A stretch of DNA of 5,423 bases from Polynucleobacter meluiroseus (GTDB lineage Bacteria; Bacteroidota; Bacteroidia; Flavobacteriales_D; Crocinitomicaceae): assembly GCA_943328715.2 (NCBI GenBank), contig CALQBB020000085.1, positions 1 through 5,423 on the forward strand, read 5' to 3'. This document shows positions 1 to 5,423 of this stretch, one piece after another. Below the pieces are notes generated by a model. That model did not search any database. It was not told the DNA's origin and worked only from the letters and a program-made list of their open reading frames with translations. How positions within the stretch are numbered: position 1 is the stretch's first letter; every line of letters starts with the position of its first letter. The translations under genes were made by a program, and so were the position numbers.

Positions 1-529
1 AATCATCACTATTTCCAAGTGGGATAGGGGTGAATCCGGATCCTTCGATTTTTAAGACCGCAATATCCGTCGCTGGATCTGTGCCAATGACTTTCGCTGT
101 GTATTTTGAATTGTCGTTTAAAATCACCTCGATTTCACTGGCGTTTTCGATCACGTGATTATTGGTGACAATATATCCTTCAGAGGAAACAATGACTCCG
201 GAACCTGAACTCGCTCCATATTGCTTGAACTCGCGTCCACCTGCTCCCGGACCATAAAACAATTCTTGGAAAGGATCTCGTTGAAACGTAGTCGAAACTA
301 CTTTCGTCGTAATGTGAACAACGGAGTTGATCGTGTTGGCAGATGCTTCAGTGAAGTCTGCTCCCGGAGGAATCCCACTCATGGAAACTTGTTGTGCGAA
401 ACGATTACCATCCAAAACTTGCTCAGAAAGCTTCGTGGAGGAATGTTCTATAATGACATAAGTGGCTAGAGGTAAGGTTCCGCCAAGTATGCCTAATCCT
501 AACATTTTAAAGTAACTTAAGAAATTCAT
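1..529 (-). CDS. degP: DegP/HtrA-family periplasmic serine protease (N-terminal part, cut by window edge)
   Basis: This is the first 176 residues of a trypsin-like HtrA protease, an envelope quality-control enzyme that degrades or refolds damaged exported proteins. The N-terminus (M1 to about 28) is a hydrophobic segment at residues 9-27, which would act as a signal peptide or signal anchor; no convincing signal peptidase site is visible. The protease domain starts near residue 60. GSGVIVSSEGYIVTNNHVIE (109-128) supplies the catalytic His125, and DPATDIAVLKI (151-161) supplies the catalytic Asp155. The catalytic Ser (GNSGG motif) and the PDZ domains would lie left of the window. The loop before the GSGVIV strand (about 82-106, DPFQELFYGPG) is short compared with the long LA loop of E. 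coli DegP. The ATG at 529-527 is chosen because it gives a normal membrane-targeting N-terminus. It is divergent from dapF, with 122 bp between the starts. The family is certain; DegP versus DegQ type cannot be decided. Confidence 0.93.
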   Translation of the reverse strand, partial: MNFLSYFKMLGLGILGGTLPLATYVIIEHSSTKLSEQVLDGNRFAQQVSMSGIPPGADFTEASANTINSVVHITTKVVSTTFQRDPFQELFYGPGAGGREFKQYGASSGSGVIVSSEGYIVTNNHVIENASEIEVILNDNSKYTAKVIGTDPATDIAVLKIEGSGFTPIPLGNSDD

Positions 530-587
530 AATAAAACAGTTTTTAAATAGTTCGCTTTCTAAACGCAAATAGTATTCCAAAAATTGC

Positions 588-612
588 CTTAAAAATGTTA
601 AATTTTGTTAAG
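588..612. repeat. Imperfect 25-bp palindrome, possible operator
   Basis: The arms CTTAA (588-592) and TTAAG (608-612) are perfect inverted repeats around a centre at 600. Nine of the twelve base pairs across the whole element match. It also contains two direct copies of TGTTAA (596-601 and 606-611) spaced 10 bp apart, about one helical turn. It lies upstream of the dapF -7 box and also upstream of degP, a position that suits a shared regulator. In sequence this AT-rich, chance symmetry is quite possible. Confidence 0.25.
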
Positions 613-614
613 AA

Positions 615-641
615 TTGATATTGATTTATTCGATACTTTTG
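615..641 (+). promoter_or_regulatory. Probable dapF-operon promoter, Bacteroidota type
   Basis: TACTTTTG at 634-641 matches the Bacteroidota -7 consensus TAnnTTTG exactly. A TTG at 615-617 could be the -33 element, but the 16-nt gap is slightly shorter than usual for this class. A start site a few bases after the box would fall around 645-648, only a few nucleotides before the dapF ATG at 652, so the transcript would be nearly leaderless. The -7 box is seen directly; promoter activity is inferred. Confidence 0.5.
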
Positions 642-651
642 TTCAAGCCAT

Positions 652-1428
652 ATGCAGATTGAATTTTCAAAATATCAAGGAACAGGAAACGATTTTATTT
701 TAATCGATAATCGTCAGGGACAATGTGACAATTTGTCTCAGTCTGACATTCAATGTTATTGTGACAGACGTTTTGGAATTGGTGCTGATGGACTAATCCT
801 CATTCAGTTATGTGTTGATGCGGCTTTCGAAATGGTGTATTTCAATGCGGATGGTTCTCAATCATTCTGCGGAAATGGAGCACGATGTGCTGTTCACTTC
901 GCTGGAAGTCTTGGGATCGATACCCGTTCTGTTCAGTTCAAAGCGATTGATGGATTTCATCACGCAGCGCAATGTGGCAATGAGGTGAAAATCCATATGC
1001 AGGATGTTCATGAAATCAAAATGGATGGTCAGGACTTTGTCTTGAATACCGGATCTCCACATTACGTCACACTGAATTCAGATCATGCGGCAGAAACTGT
1101 TGTTGCTTTGGGTAAATCCATCCGTTATTCGGAAAAATATAGCCAAGATGGCATCAACGTGAACTTGCTTTCCGTTGAGGATGATGGAATTCGCGTTGCT
1201 ACTTACGAACGTGGAGTCGAGGACGAAACCTTGTCCTGCGGGACAGGCGTCACGGCATGTGCACTCGTATACGCCATGAAATCAGAAACATTAAGTCAGC
1301 GCGTGAAAGTCCGCACGAAAGGTGGAAGTCTCGAAGTAGCGTGGGAAAAGAACATGCATGGATTTCAACACATCTTTCTAATTGGTCCAGCGACTTTTGT
1401 GTATCAAGGAAAAATCGAACGATGTTAG
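652..1428 (+). CDS. dapF: Diaminopimelate epimerase DapF
   Basis: This cytoplasmic, cofactor-independent racemase converts LL-diaminopimelate to meso-diaminopimelate, the last step before lysine and the cross-linking residue of peptidoglycan. At 258 residues it is a normal length for the Bacteroidota form. The N-terminus has the family pattern YQGTGNDFILID (8-19). The two half-domains each give one catalytic cysteine: Cys73 in FNADGSQSFCGNGARC (64-79) and Cys196 in ERGVEDETLSCGTGVTA (186-201). RFGIGADG (40-47) and NTGSPHYV (132-139) are further family signatures. The ATG at 652 is secure because the conserved region begins within ten residues of it. No Shine-Dalgarno sequence precedes it. It is the first gene of the operon, and its stop codon overlaps the next start by 7 nt. 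All expected active-site motifs are present, so it should be functional. Confidence 0.97.
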   Translation: MQIEFSKYQGTGNDFILIDNRQGQCDNLSQSDIQCYCDRRFGIGADGLILIQLCVDAAFEMVYFNADGSQSFCGNGARCAVHFAGSLGIDTRSVQFKAIDGFHHAAQCGNEVKIHMQDVHEIKMDGQDFVLNTGSPHYVTLNSDHAAETVVALGKSIRYSEKYSQDGINVNLLSVEDDGIRVATYERGVEDETLSCGTGVTACALVYAMKSETLSQRVKVRTKGGSLEVAWEKNMHGFQHIFLIGPATFVYQGKIERC

Positions 1429-1946
1429 TAGGAGAAAAGGTATACTTGAGAGCGGTGGAGAAATCCGATGCGACCACCATTTATATGTGGGAAAATAACC
1501 CCGAAAACTGGAAAGTTTCCAATACGGAGGTGCCTTTTTCCATGTTTGACATCATGGCGCTCATCGAACATCAAGCAGACTTGAGAAAATCTGGACAACT
1601 ACGCTTTGTGATAATTGAAAAGGAATCCGAACGTGCCGTAGGTGTTATCGATTTGTATGAAGTGAATTTCAAGCATGGTTATGCTTCAGTGGGGATTTTA
1701 ATTGCTATGGATGCGGACAGAGGAAAGGGATTTGCGATGGATGCCTTGCAAGAGCTCATTAAGTATACAAGGGATTACTTGGAATTACGAAATTTACAAT
1801 GCTCCATTCATGGGGATAATCCCGCGAGTGTCGCCTTATTCGAGCGAATGAATTTTAGAAAAGTTGGCGTCCGAAAAGGATGGCTGCGCTTTAAAGGAAG
1901 TGAAATAGATGAAATAAGTTATCAGTTATGTCTAAAGGAAAATTAA
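1422..1946 (+). CDS. GNAT-family N-acetyltransferase (RimJ/RimL/SpeG-like)
   Basis: This is a 174-residue single-domain acetyl-CoA-dependent N-acetyltransferase, probably cytoplasmic. It opens with the usual GNAT strand MLVGEKVYLRAVEKSDA (1-17). Motif A covers about 90-115, with the acetyl-CoA pyrophosphate-binding loop at DRGKGFA (99-105). Motif B is GDNPASVALFERMNFRKVG (131-149), with the typical Asn133, Ser136 and NF pair. WENNPENWKVSNT (23-35) resembles a Bacteroidota subgroup. The substrate cannot be read from the sequence: a protein N-terminus, an amino sugar, a polyamine or a wall precursor are all open. The start at 1422 overlaps the dapF stop by 7 nt. The reading frame stays open upstream to 1257, but that extension would lie inside dapF and looks nothing like a GNAT. 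The end overlaps mltG by 19 nt, which suggests coupled translation between two cell-wall genes. Confidence 0.9.
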   Translation: MLVGEKVYLRAVEKSDATTIYMWENNPENWKVSNTEVPFSMFDIMALIEHQADLRKSGQLRFVIIEKESERAVGVIDLYEVNFKHGYASVGILIAMDADRGKGFAMDALQELIKYTRDYLELRNLQCSIHGDNPASVALFERMNFRKVGVRKGWLRFKGSEIDEISYQLCLKEN

Positions 1947-2998
1947 TCATTGTTGGAGGCATTTTAGCCATTGTTGGATTGATTGTTGTCGGTCCGAAAG
2001 CACTGCTTTACCTTGCGGGAAGTCATAAAAGCCTCAATACGCAAGAACAGGCTTTTTACATCAGTGGATCTATGGATTTGAATGAGTTGGCGGATGAATT
2101 GGTGAAAGAAAAAATCATCGATGATGTTAAATCTTTTGTTTCAGTAGGAGAATACAAAGAATTGACTGATTATACAATCGCTTCCGGAAAGTACCTGATT
2201 GCCCCAGGAACAAATTACCGAACATTATTGAATGGATTCACTAAGAATTCGAATGGAAATGGGAACGCAGAAGTAGAGGTGGAAGTAACGTTTAACAATT
2301 GCCGCGACATTTATCAAATGGCTGGAAAAGTTTCCAAATGCTTGGATGTCGATAGTGCTCAACTCATTTCGTTCTTACAATCCGGTTCCACACTTTCAAA
2401 ACTTGGATTTACGGTGGAACAATTGCCAGCCTTGTTTATTCCCGATAGTTATCAAATGTACTGGGATTCGAACGAGGAAATGTTCGTCGATCGCATGACG
2501 CAGGAATTTAAAAACTTCTGGACAACGGAACGTAAAAATAGGTTAAGTAAAATAGGATTGGATTCACCTAGTCAGGCGGTTACTCTTGCAAGCGTTGTGT
2601 ATTCCGAGCAATCCGTGAACGCGGATGAATGGCCAATCATCGCCGGTTTGTACTTGAATCGTGTCAACCAAGGAATTCGCTTACAATCGGATCCAACATT
2701 CAAATTCTGTTGGGGAGATCAACTAAAAGGCGTTCAACGCTTGTTGGAAGTTCACCGAAACATCGATTGTCCATACAATACGTACAAAATTAACGGACTT
2801 CCTCCAGGACCAATTTGCTTGCCTTCTCCGAAAGTAGTCGATGCGGTATTGAATCGTGCGGACGTGGATTACATCTACATGTGCGCGAAACCAGATTATT
2901 CAGGACGTCATAATTTTGCTGTTTCAGGAGCGGAGCACATGCGCAATGCGGATGCGTTTCAATCCTGGTTGGCTGCGGAACTTAGAAAAAAGAATTAA
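1928..2998 (+). CDS. mltG: Endolytic murein transglycosylase MltG (YceG-like)
   Basis: MltG is an inner-membrane lytic transglycosylase that cuts nascent peptidoglycan strands near the membrane and is thought to act as a terminator of glycan synthesis. The 356-residue protein has a short cytoplasmic start, one transmembrane helix (about 6-30), a LysM-like N-terminal region (about 42-105) and the catalytic YceG domain (about 118-350). The core motif LASVVYSEQSVNADEWPIIAG (220-240) places Glu227 where the conserved catalytic Glu of E. coli MltG lies. LNRVNQGIRLQSDPT (243-257), CPYNTYKINGLPPGPI (281-296) and GRHNFAVSGAEH (326-337) are the other family blocks. E. coli has EKET at the active site; here the first Glu is Tyr225, but the catalytic one is kept. 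The ATG at 1928 lies inside the end of the GNAT gene, has no Shine-Dalgarno sequence, and gives a proper membrane-anchor N-terminus. The next gene begins after 3 nt. Confidence 0.94.
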   Translation: MSKGKLIIVGGILAIVGLIVVGPKALLYLAGSHKSLNTQEQAFYISGSMDLNELADELVKEKIIDDVKSFVSVGEYKELTDYTIASGKYLIAPGTNYRTLLNGFTKNSNGNGNAEVEVEVTFNNCRDIYQMAGKVSKCLDVDSAQLISFLQSGSTLSKLGFTVEQLPALFIPDSYQMYWDSNEEMFVDRMTQEFKNFWTTERKNRLSKIGLDSPSQAVTLASVVYSEQSVNADEWPIIAGLYLNRVNQGIRLQSDPTFKFCWGDQLKGVQRLLEVHRNIDCPYNTYKINGLPPGPICLPSPKVVDAVLNRADVDYIYMCAKPDYSGRHNFAVSGAEHMRNADAFQSWLAAELRKKN

Positions 2999-3001
2999 GC
3001 T

Positions 3002-3073
3002 ATGAAAAGAAGAAATTTCCTCAAACTTGGTGCTGCAACTGGAATCCTTAGTTTGATTGAACCCGCGAAAGCA
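3002..3073 (+). other. Twin-arginine (Tat) signal peptide of the glycosylasparaginase
   Basis: Residues 1-24 carry KRRNFLKLG, close to the Tat consensus (S/T)RRxFLK, followed by a weakly hydrophobic stretch (AATGILSLIE). A likely signal peptidase site follows the AKA at residues 22-24. Tat carries folded proteins, which suits an enzyme that must fold to cut itself. The exact cleavage site is inferred. Confidence 0.8.
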
Positions 3074-3991
3074 GCAAAGGTCGTAGCGACTTCAGCAAGT
3101 GGCAAAGTGAAGGGCCCAATTGTACTTTCTACATGGATTCATGGTCTCGATGCCAACAAAGCTGCGTGGGAAGTCTTGAAAAACGGTGGCTCCGCACTGG
3201 ACGCTGTGGAAAAAGGCGTTCGTGTAACGGAATCAGATATTACGAATCGAAGTGTGGGAATCGGTGGGCGTCCAGACCGCGACGGACACGTAACGCTTGA
3301 TGCGTGTATCATGGACGAGCGTTCGCGCTGTGGTTCCGTTGCATGTTTAGAAGGAATTGCACATCCGATTTCGGTGGCACGTGCGGTAATGGAAAAAACG
3401 CAGCACGTGATGTTGGTGGGTGATGGCGCACGTCAATTTGCCTTGGATTATGGCTTTGATACCATCAAAACACCGATTCCAGAGGTTAAAAAAGACTACG
3501 AAAAATGGAAAAAAGAAAACAAAGACGTTTTCAAAAAACCAGAAATTAATCACGAAAACCACGATACCATTGGAATGATTGCGATGGATGCGAAAGGGAA
3601 TTTTAGTGGTGCCTGCACGACAAGTGGATGGGCCTACAAAATGCATGGACGTGTGGGAGATTCACCAATTATTGGCGCTGGTTTGTTTATCGATCAAGAA
3701 GTTGGAGCAGCAACGTCAACAGGACTCGGTGAAGCGATTATTCGCGTGGCTGGAAGTCACACTGTCGTTGAGTTGATGCGTCACGGGTATTCACCGATGG
3801 ACGCCTGTAAAGAAGCGTGTATGCGCATCATCAAGAAACACGATGATTTGACTGGATTACAATGTGGATTCATTGCTTTGGATAAAGACGGTAATTACGG
3901 TGCATATTCGATTTACAATGGATTCAACTTTGCCTTGAGAACCATGGAAGAAGAGAAAATGGTCGATGCAACCTTTGATCGCAACTGGTAA
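3002..3991 (+). CDS. N4-(beta-N-acetylglucosaminyl)-L-asparaginase (glycosylasparaginase), Tat-exported
   Basis: This Ntn-hydrolase cleaves the bond between asparagine and N-acetylglucosamine in glycoasparagines, the final step in taking apart N-linked glycoproteins. The 329-residue precursor starts with a twin-arginine leader (RRNFLKLG, 3-10). GGRPDRDGHVTLDACIMDE (88-106) and HPISVARAVMEKT (121-133) are family blocks in the alpha part. Autoproteolysis is expected between Asp188 and Thr189 in HDTIGMIA (187-194), which frees Thr189 as the nucleophile of the beta subunit. Compared with the known Flavobacterium/Elizabethkingia enzyme as recalled, the substrate-site residues are all kept: Trp45, Thr207, Arg217, Asp220 (GRVGDSPIIGAG, 216-227) and Gly241. 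A lysine-rich stretch (162-179) precedes the cleavage site. The gene starts 3 nt after mltG and shares one base with the beta-mannosidase gene, which acts on the same N-glycan core. A plain L-asparaginase or isoaspartyl peptidase is less likely given these residues. Confidence 0.94.
   Translation: MKRRNFLKLGAATGILSLIEPAKAAKVVATSASGKVKGPIVLSTWIHGLDANKAAWEVLKNGGSALDAVEKGVRVTESDITNRSVGIGGRPDRDGHVTLDACIMDERSRCGSVACLEGIAHPISVARAVMEKTQHVMLVGDGARQFALDYGFDTIKTPIPEVKKDYEKWKKENKDVFKKPEINHENHDTIGMIAMDAKGNFSGACTTSGWAYKMHGRVGDSPIIGAGLFIDQEVGAATSTGLGEAIIRVAGSHTVVELMRHGYSPMDACKEACMRIIKKHDDLTGLQCGFIALDKDGNYGAYSIYNGFNFALRTMEEEKMVDATFDRNW
3563..3568 (+). other. Autoproteolytic Asp-Thr site of the glycosylasparaginase
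   Basis: The codons GAT ACC encode Asp188-Thr189 within HDTIGMIA. In this family the peptide bond here is cut intramolecularly, giving alpha and beta subunits with Thr as the new N-terminal nucleophile. The assignment rests on motif identity with the family. Confidence 0.9.
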
Positions 3992-3993
3992 TG
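3989..3993 (+). promoter_or_regulatory. TAATG stop-start overlap (translational coupling)
   Basis: The TAA stop of the glycosylasparaginase (3989-3991) and the ATG of the beta-mannosidase (3991-3993) share one base. No Shine-Dalgarno sequence precedes the ATG, so the downstream start probably depends on ribosomes finishing the upstream gene. Coupling is inferred from the arrangement. Confidence 0.65.
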
Positions 3994-4044
3994 GGAAAAT
4001 GGATTACTGTCATTCTTTGTAGTATGTTCGGACTTGTTCATGGT
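3991..4044 (+). other. Sec signal peptide of the beta-mannosidase
   Basis: Residues 1-18 have a short positive start (Lys3), a hydrophobic core (ITVILCSMFGLV) and a likely cleavage after VHG, leaving Gln19 as the mature N-terminus. Cys10 lies inside the core and has no lipobox, so this is not read as a lipoprotein. The enzyme is expected in the periplasm or outside the cell. Confidence 0.7.
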
Positions 4045-5423
4045 CAAACCGTGCTGAATTGGACCTACAAAAACCCAAAAACAAGCGAATGGAAATCATT
4101 TGGTGAAAAGGGAAGTATTCAAGAAGCGCTGTATCATTCAGGTGAATTGCCTGACCCTTTTTACGGTAAAAACGAAGAGCTTTACCAATGGATTGAGGAA
4201 TTTGAATGGGAATTTCAATCCAAATTTCACCTCACGGAAGAACAATTTCTGGCGAAGGAAATTGAACTGTACTTTCCAAATGTGGATACTTACGCAGCAG
4301 TATATGTCAATGGGAAATTAGCGGGAAAAACGGATAATTTCTTTCATCCATTTACCTTTGAAATAAAATCAAATTTACAGTGTGGTTACAATGACATTCG
4401 TGTCGTTTTTACTCCGCCAACGCTCTATCACAAGGAACGTTATGAAACCGAGGCTTTTCACTATCCAGCGCCGAATGATCCTTCCAACTGGAAAGTAGCG
4501 CCGCTATCACGCAAACCACAATACCAATTCGGTTGGGACTGGGCACTCCGCATGAACACCATTGGATTTGCAACACCAGTGGAAGTGCGCATTGCCAAAG
4601 AGAATGAAATTCAAGGGCTCACCATTCAAACCTTATCGATCCCGAAAGAAGAGCTTTTCGCGCGCTTGAAATACGTTTTGGATGTCGTGGATCATACCGC
4701 ATCCTTTCAAGTGATCTCTCAATTGTACGGAGAACTTCCGCTGAAAAAAAATACCACTACGGGACATTTGGAGGCAGAAGTCATTCAATACAATCCGCAG
4801 TTATGGTGGCCAGCTGGAATCAGTGATCCAAATCTTTACCACGATACACTTCGACTTTTTGTTAATGGCAAATTGGTGGATAAAAAAGATCTTCAATTTG
4901 GAATACGAACTGCAGAATTGATTCAAAACAAAGACCACTGGGGGACATCGTACGAATTTCAGGTAAACGGACTTCCGATCTTCTGTAAAGGAGCGGATTT
5001 CATTCCACCAACTGTTTTTCCTGCATCCATTAGCGAAGAAGATTGGATCAATCAGGTCGAACAAATGTCCAAGGCGAACTTCAACATGGTACGTATTTGG
5101 GGCGGTGGATTTTATCCAGAGGAGTCTTTTTTCCGTGCATGTGACGAAAAAGGAATCATGGTGTGGCAGGATTTCATGTTTGCTTGTGCAATGTATCCAG
5201 GTGATGAGGCGTTTTTAAAAACAGTTGAAGCAGAGTTCAATTACCAGATACCACGTATTTCTGCGCATCCATCGGTCGTATTATTCAATGGAAACAACGA
5301 AGTCGATGTCGCATGGAAAAATTGGGGATTTCAAAGCCAATACCATTTATCCGATTCAGAACAAGAAACCATTTTGAATGCCTACAATGCCTTGTTTAAA
5401 GGATTGGCGCCGAAAATCGTTTC
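3991..5423 (+). CDS. Secreted GH2 beta-mannosidase (cut by right edge)
   Basis: The frame is open from the ATG to the window end (477 complete codons), so the stop lies outside. It encodes a family 2 glycoside hydrolase of the beta-mannosidase type, which releases terminal beta-linked mannose, for example Man-beta-1,4-GlcNAc of the N-glycan core or manno-oligosaccharides. Residues 1-18 form a signal peptide. A jelly-roll domain covers about 20-200 and ends near the marker QFGWDWALR (179-187). An Ig-like domain follows (about 205-310), with LWWPAGISDPNLY (271-283) leading into it. The TIM-barrel begins about 315 and contains FNMVRIWGGGFYPEESFFRACDE in pieces at 364-386, then VWQDFMFACAMYP (391-403) and HPSVVLFNGNNEV (426-438), with Glu437 as the acid/base. 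The nucleophile Glu would lie outside the window; family members are often about 800-870 residues. These motifs favour beta-mannosidase over beta-galactosidase or glucuronidase. The start overlaps the previous stop by 1 nt. Confidence 0.92.
   Translation, partial: MGKWITVILCSMFGLVHGQTVLNWTYKNPKTSEWKSFGEKGSIQEALYHSGELPDPFYGKNEELYQWIEEFEWEFQSKFHLTEEQFLAKEIELYFPNVDTYAAVYVNGKLAGKTDNFFHPFTFEIKSNLQCGYNDIRVVFTPPTLYHKERYETEAFHYPAPNDPSNWKVAPLSRKPQYQFGWDWALRMNTIGFATPVEVRIAKENEIQGLTIQTLSIPKEELFARLKYVLDVVDHTASFQVISQLYGELPLKKNTTTGHLEAEVIQYNPQLWWPAGISDPNLYHDTLRLFVNGKLVDKKDLQFGIRTAELIQNKDHWGTSYEFQVNGLPIFCKGADFIPPTVFPASISEEDWINQVEQMSKANFNMVRIWGGGFYPEESFFRACDEKGIMVWQDFMFACAMYPGDEAFLKTVEAEFNYQIPRISAHPSVVLFNGNNEVDVAWKNWGFQSQYHLSDSEQETILNAYNALFKGLAPKIV

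Larger units (their letters stand above)
530..651. promoter_or_regulatory. Divergent intergenic region between degP and dapF
   Basis: This 122-bp, strongly AT-rich stretch separates two divergent start codons and must hold the promoters for both directions. On the plus strand it contains TACTTTTG at 634-641, a Bacteroidota-type -7 box. On the minus strand only a degenerate candidate is seen: TACTATTTG read from 574 to 566, which has one base too many between TA and TTTG and no good -33 partner. An imperfect palindrome lies at 588-612. No ORF, RNA gene or terminator is apparent. Confidence 0.7.

Noticed and set aside
221..469. Plus-strand 82-codon ORF opposite the protease gene
   Set aside because: It is antisense to the conserved degP frame, with no recognisable domain and a low-complexity composition typical of a shadow frame.
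566..574. Minus-strand TACTATTTG as a degP promoter -7 box
   Set aside because: One extra base separates TA and TTTG compared with the consensus, and no TTTG lies at the right distance upstream; too weak to call as a separate feature.
862..1062. Minus-strand 66-codon ORF inside dapF
   Set aside because: It lies wholly within the conserved dapF coding region and resembles no known protein.
1257..1421. Upstream extension of the GNAT reading frame by 55 codons
   Set aside because: It would overlap dapF deeply and its translation is basic and unlike any GNAT N-terminus; the family pattern starts exactly at the ATG at 1422.
1250..1480. Minus-strand 76-codon ORF across the dapF/GNAT junction
   Set aside because: Both genes under it are well supported on the other strand, so it is a shadow.
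3347..3646. Minus-strand 99-codon ORF inside the glycosylasparaginase gene
   Set aside because: Its Phe/Val-rich translation is the mirror of the Lys/Glu/Asn-rich stretch of the real gene.
3579..3776. Plus-strand 65-codon ORF in another frame of the glycosylasparaginase gene
   Set aside because: It lies over the conserved beta-subunit region and has no features of its own.
3991..4044. Lipoprotein signal for the beta-mannosidase because of Cys10
   Set aside because: The cysteine is in the middle of the hydrophobic core after VIL, with no lipobox small residue before it and a better Sec cleavage site at residue 18.
4100..4321. Plus-strand 73-codon ORF in the beta-mannosidase region
   Set aside because: The true frame here is the GH2 enzyme opening at 3991, which has continuous family motifs to the window end.
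4801..5064. Minus-strand 87-codon ORF
   Set aside because: Antisense to the GH2 catalytic region, with no recognisable domain.

Overview
The window looks like chromosomal DNA from a member of the Bacteroidota, most likely Flavobacteriales or a relative. Four things suggest this. The base composition is moderately AT-rich by eye. No start codon has a clear Shine-Dalgarno sequence. A Bacteroidota-type -7 box (TACTTTTG) lies just before dapF. The protein variants also fit: DapF has an ERGVEDET form of the second active-site loop, the glycosylasparaginase resembles the Flavobacterium/Elizabethkingia enzyme, and the GH2 enzyme has a GNNEVDVAWKNWG acid/base region. The genus cannot be fixed from this window.

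Layout: positions 1-529 (minus strand) hold the N-terminal part of a DegP/HtrA-type periplasmic serine protease, cut by the left edge. A 122-bp divergent intergenic region (530-651) carries a probable dapF promoter and an imperfect AT-rich palindrome. From 652 to the right edge, five plus-strand genes are packed head to tail: dapF (diaminopimelate epimerase), a GNAT N-acetyltransferase, mltG (endolytic murein transglycosylase), a Tat-type exported N4-(beta-N-acetylglucosaminyl)-L-asparaginase, and a secreted GH2 beta-mannosidase that runs off the right end. The junctions are a 7-nt overlap, a 19-nt overlap, a 3-nt gap and a 1-nt TAATG overlap, so the block reads as one operon. No tRNA, rRNA, mobile element, CRISPR array or intrinsic terminator was seen, and there is no gene-free stretch above 300 bases.

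How the genes may work together: dapF and mltG both serve the cell wall. One makes meso-diaminopimelate for the peptide stem and for lysine; the other cleaves nascent glycan strands at the membrane. The GNAT between them has no assigned substrate. The last two genes form a second functional pair. Beta-mannosidase removes the beta-1,4-mannose of the N-glycan core, and glycosylasparaginase cleaves the GlcNAc-Asn bond, so together they could finish breakdown of eukaryotic N-linked glycans outside the cytoplasm. The join of a wall-synthesis cassette to a glycan-salvage pair is the most notable aspect. No wholly undescribed system is evident; every gene belongs to a known family.
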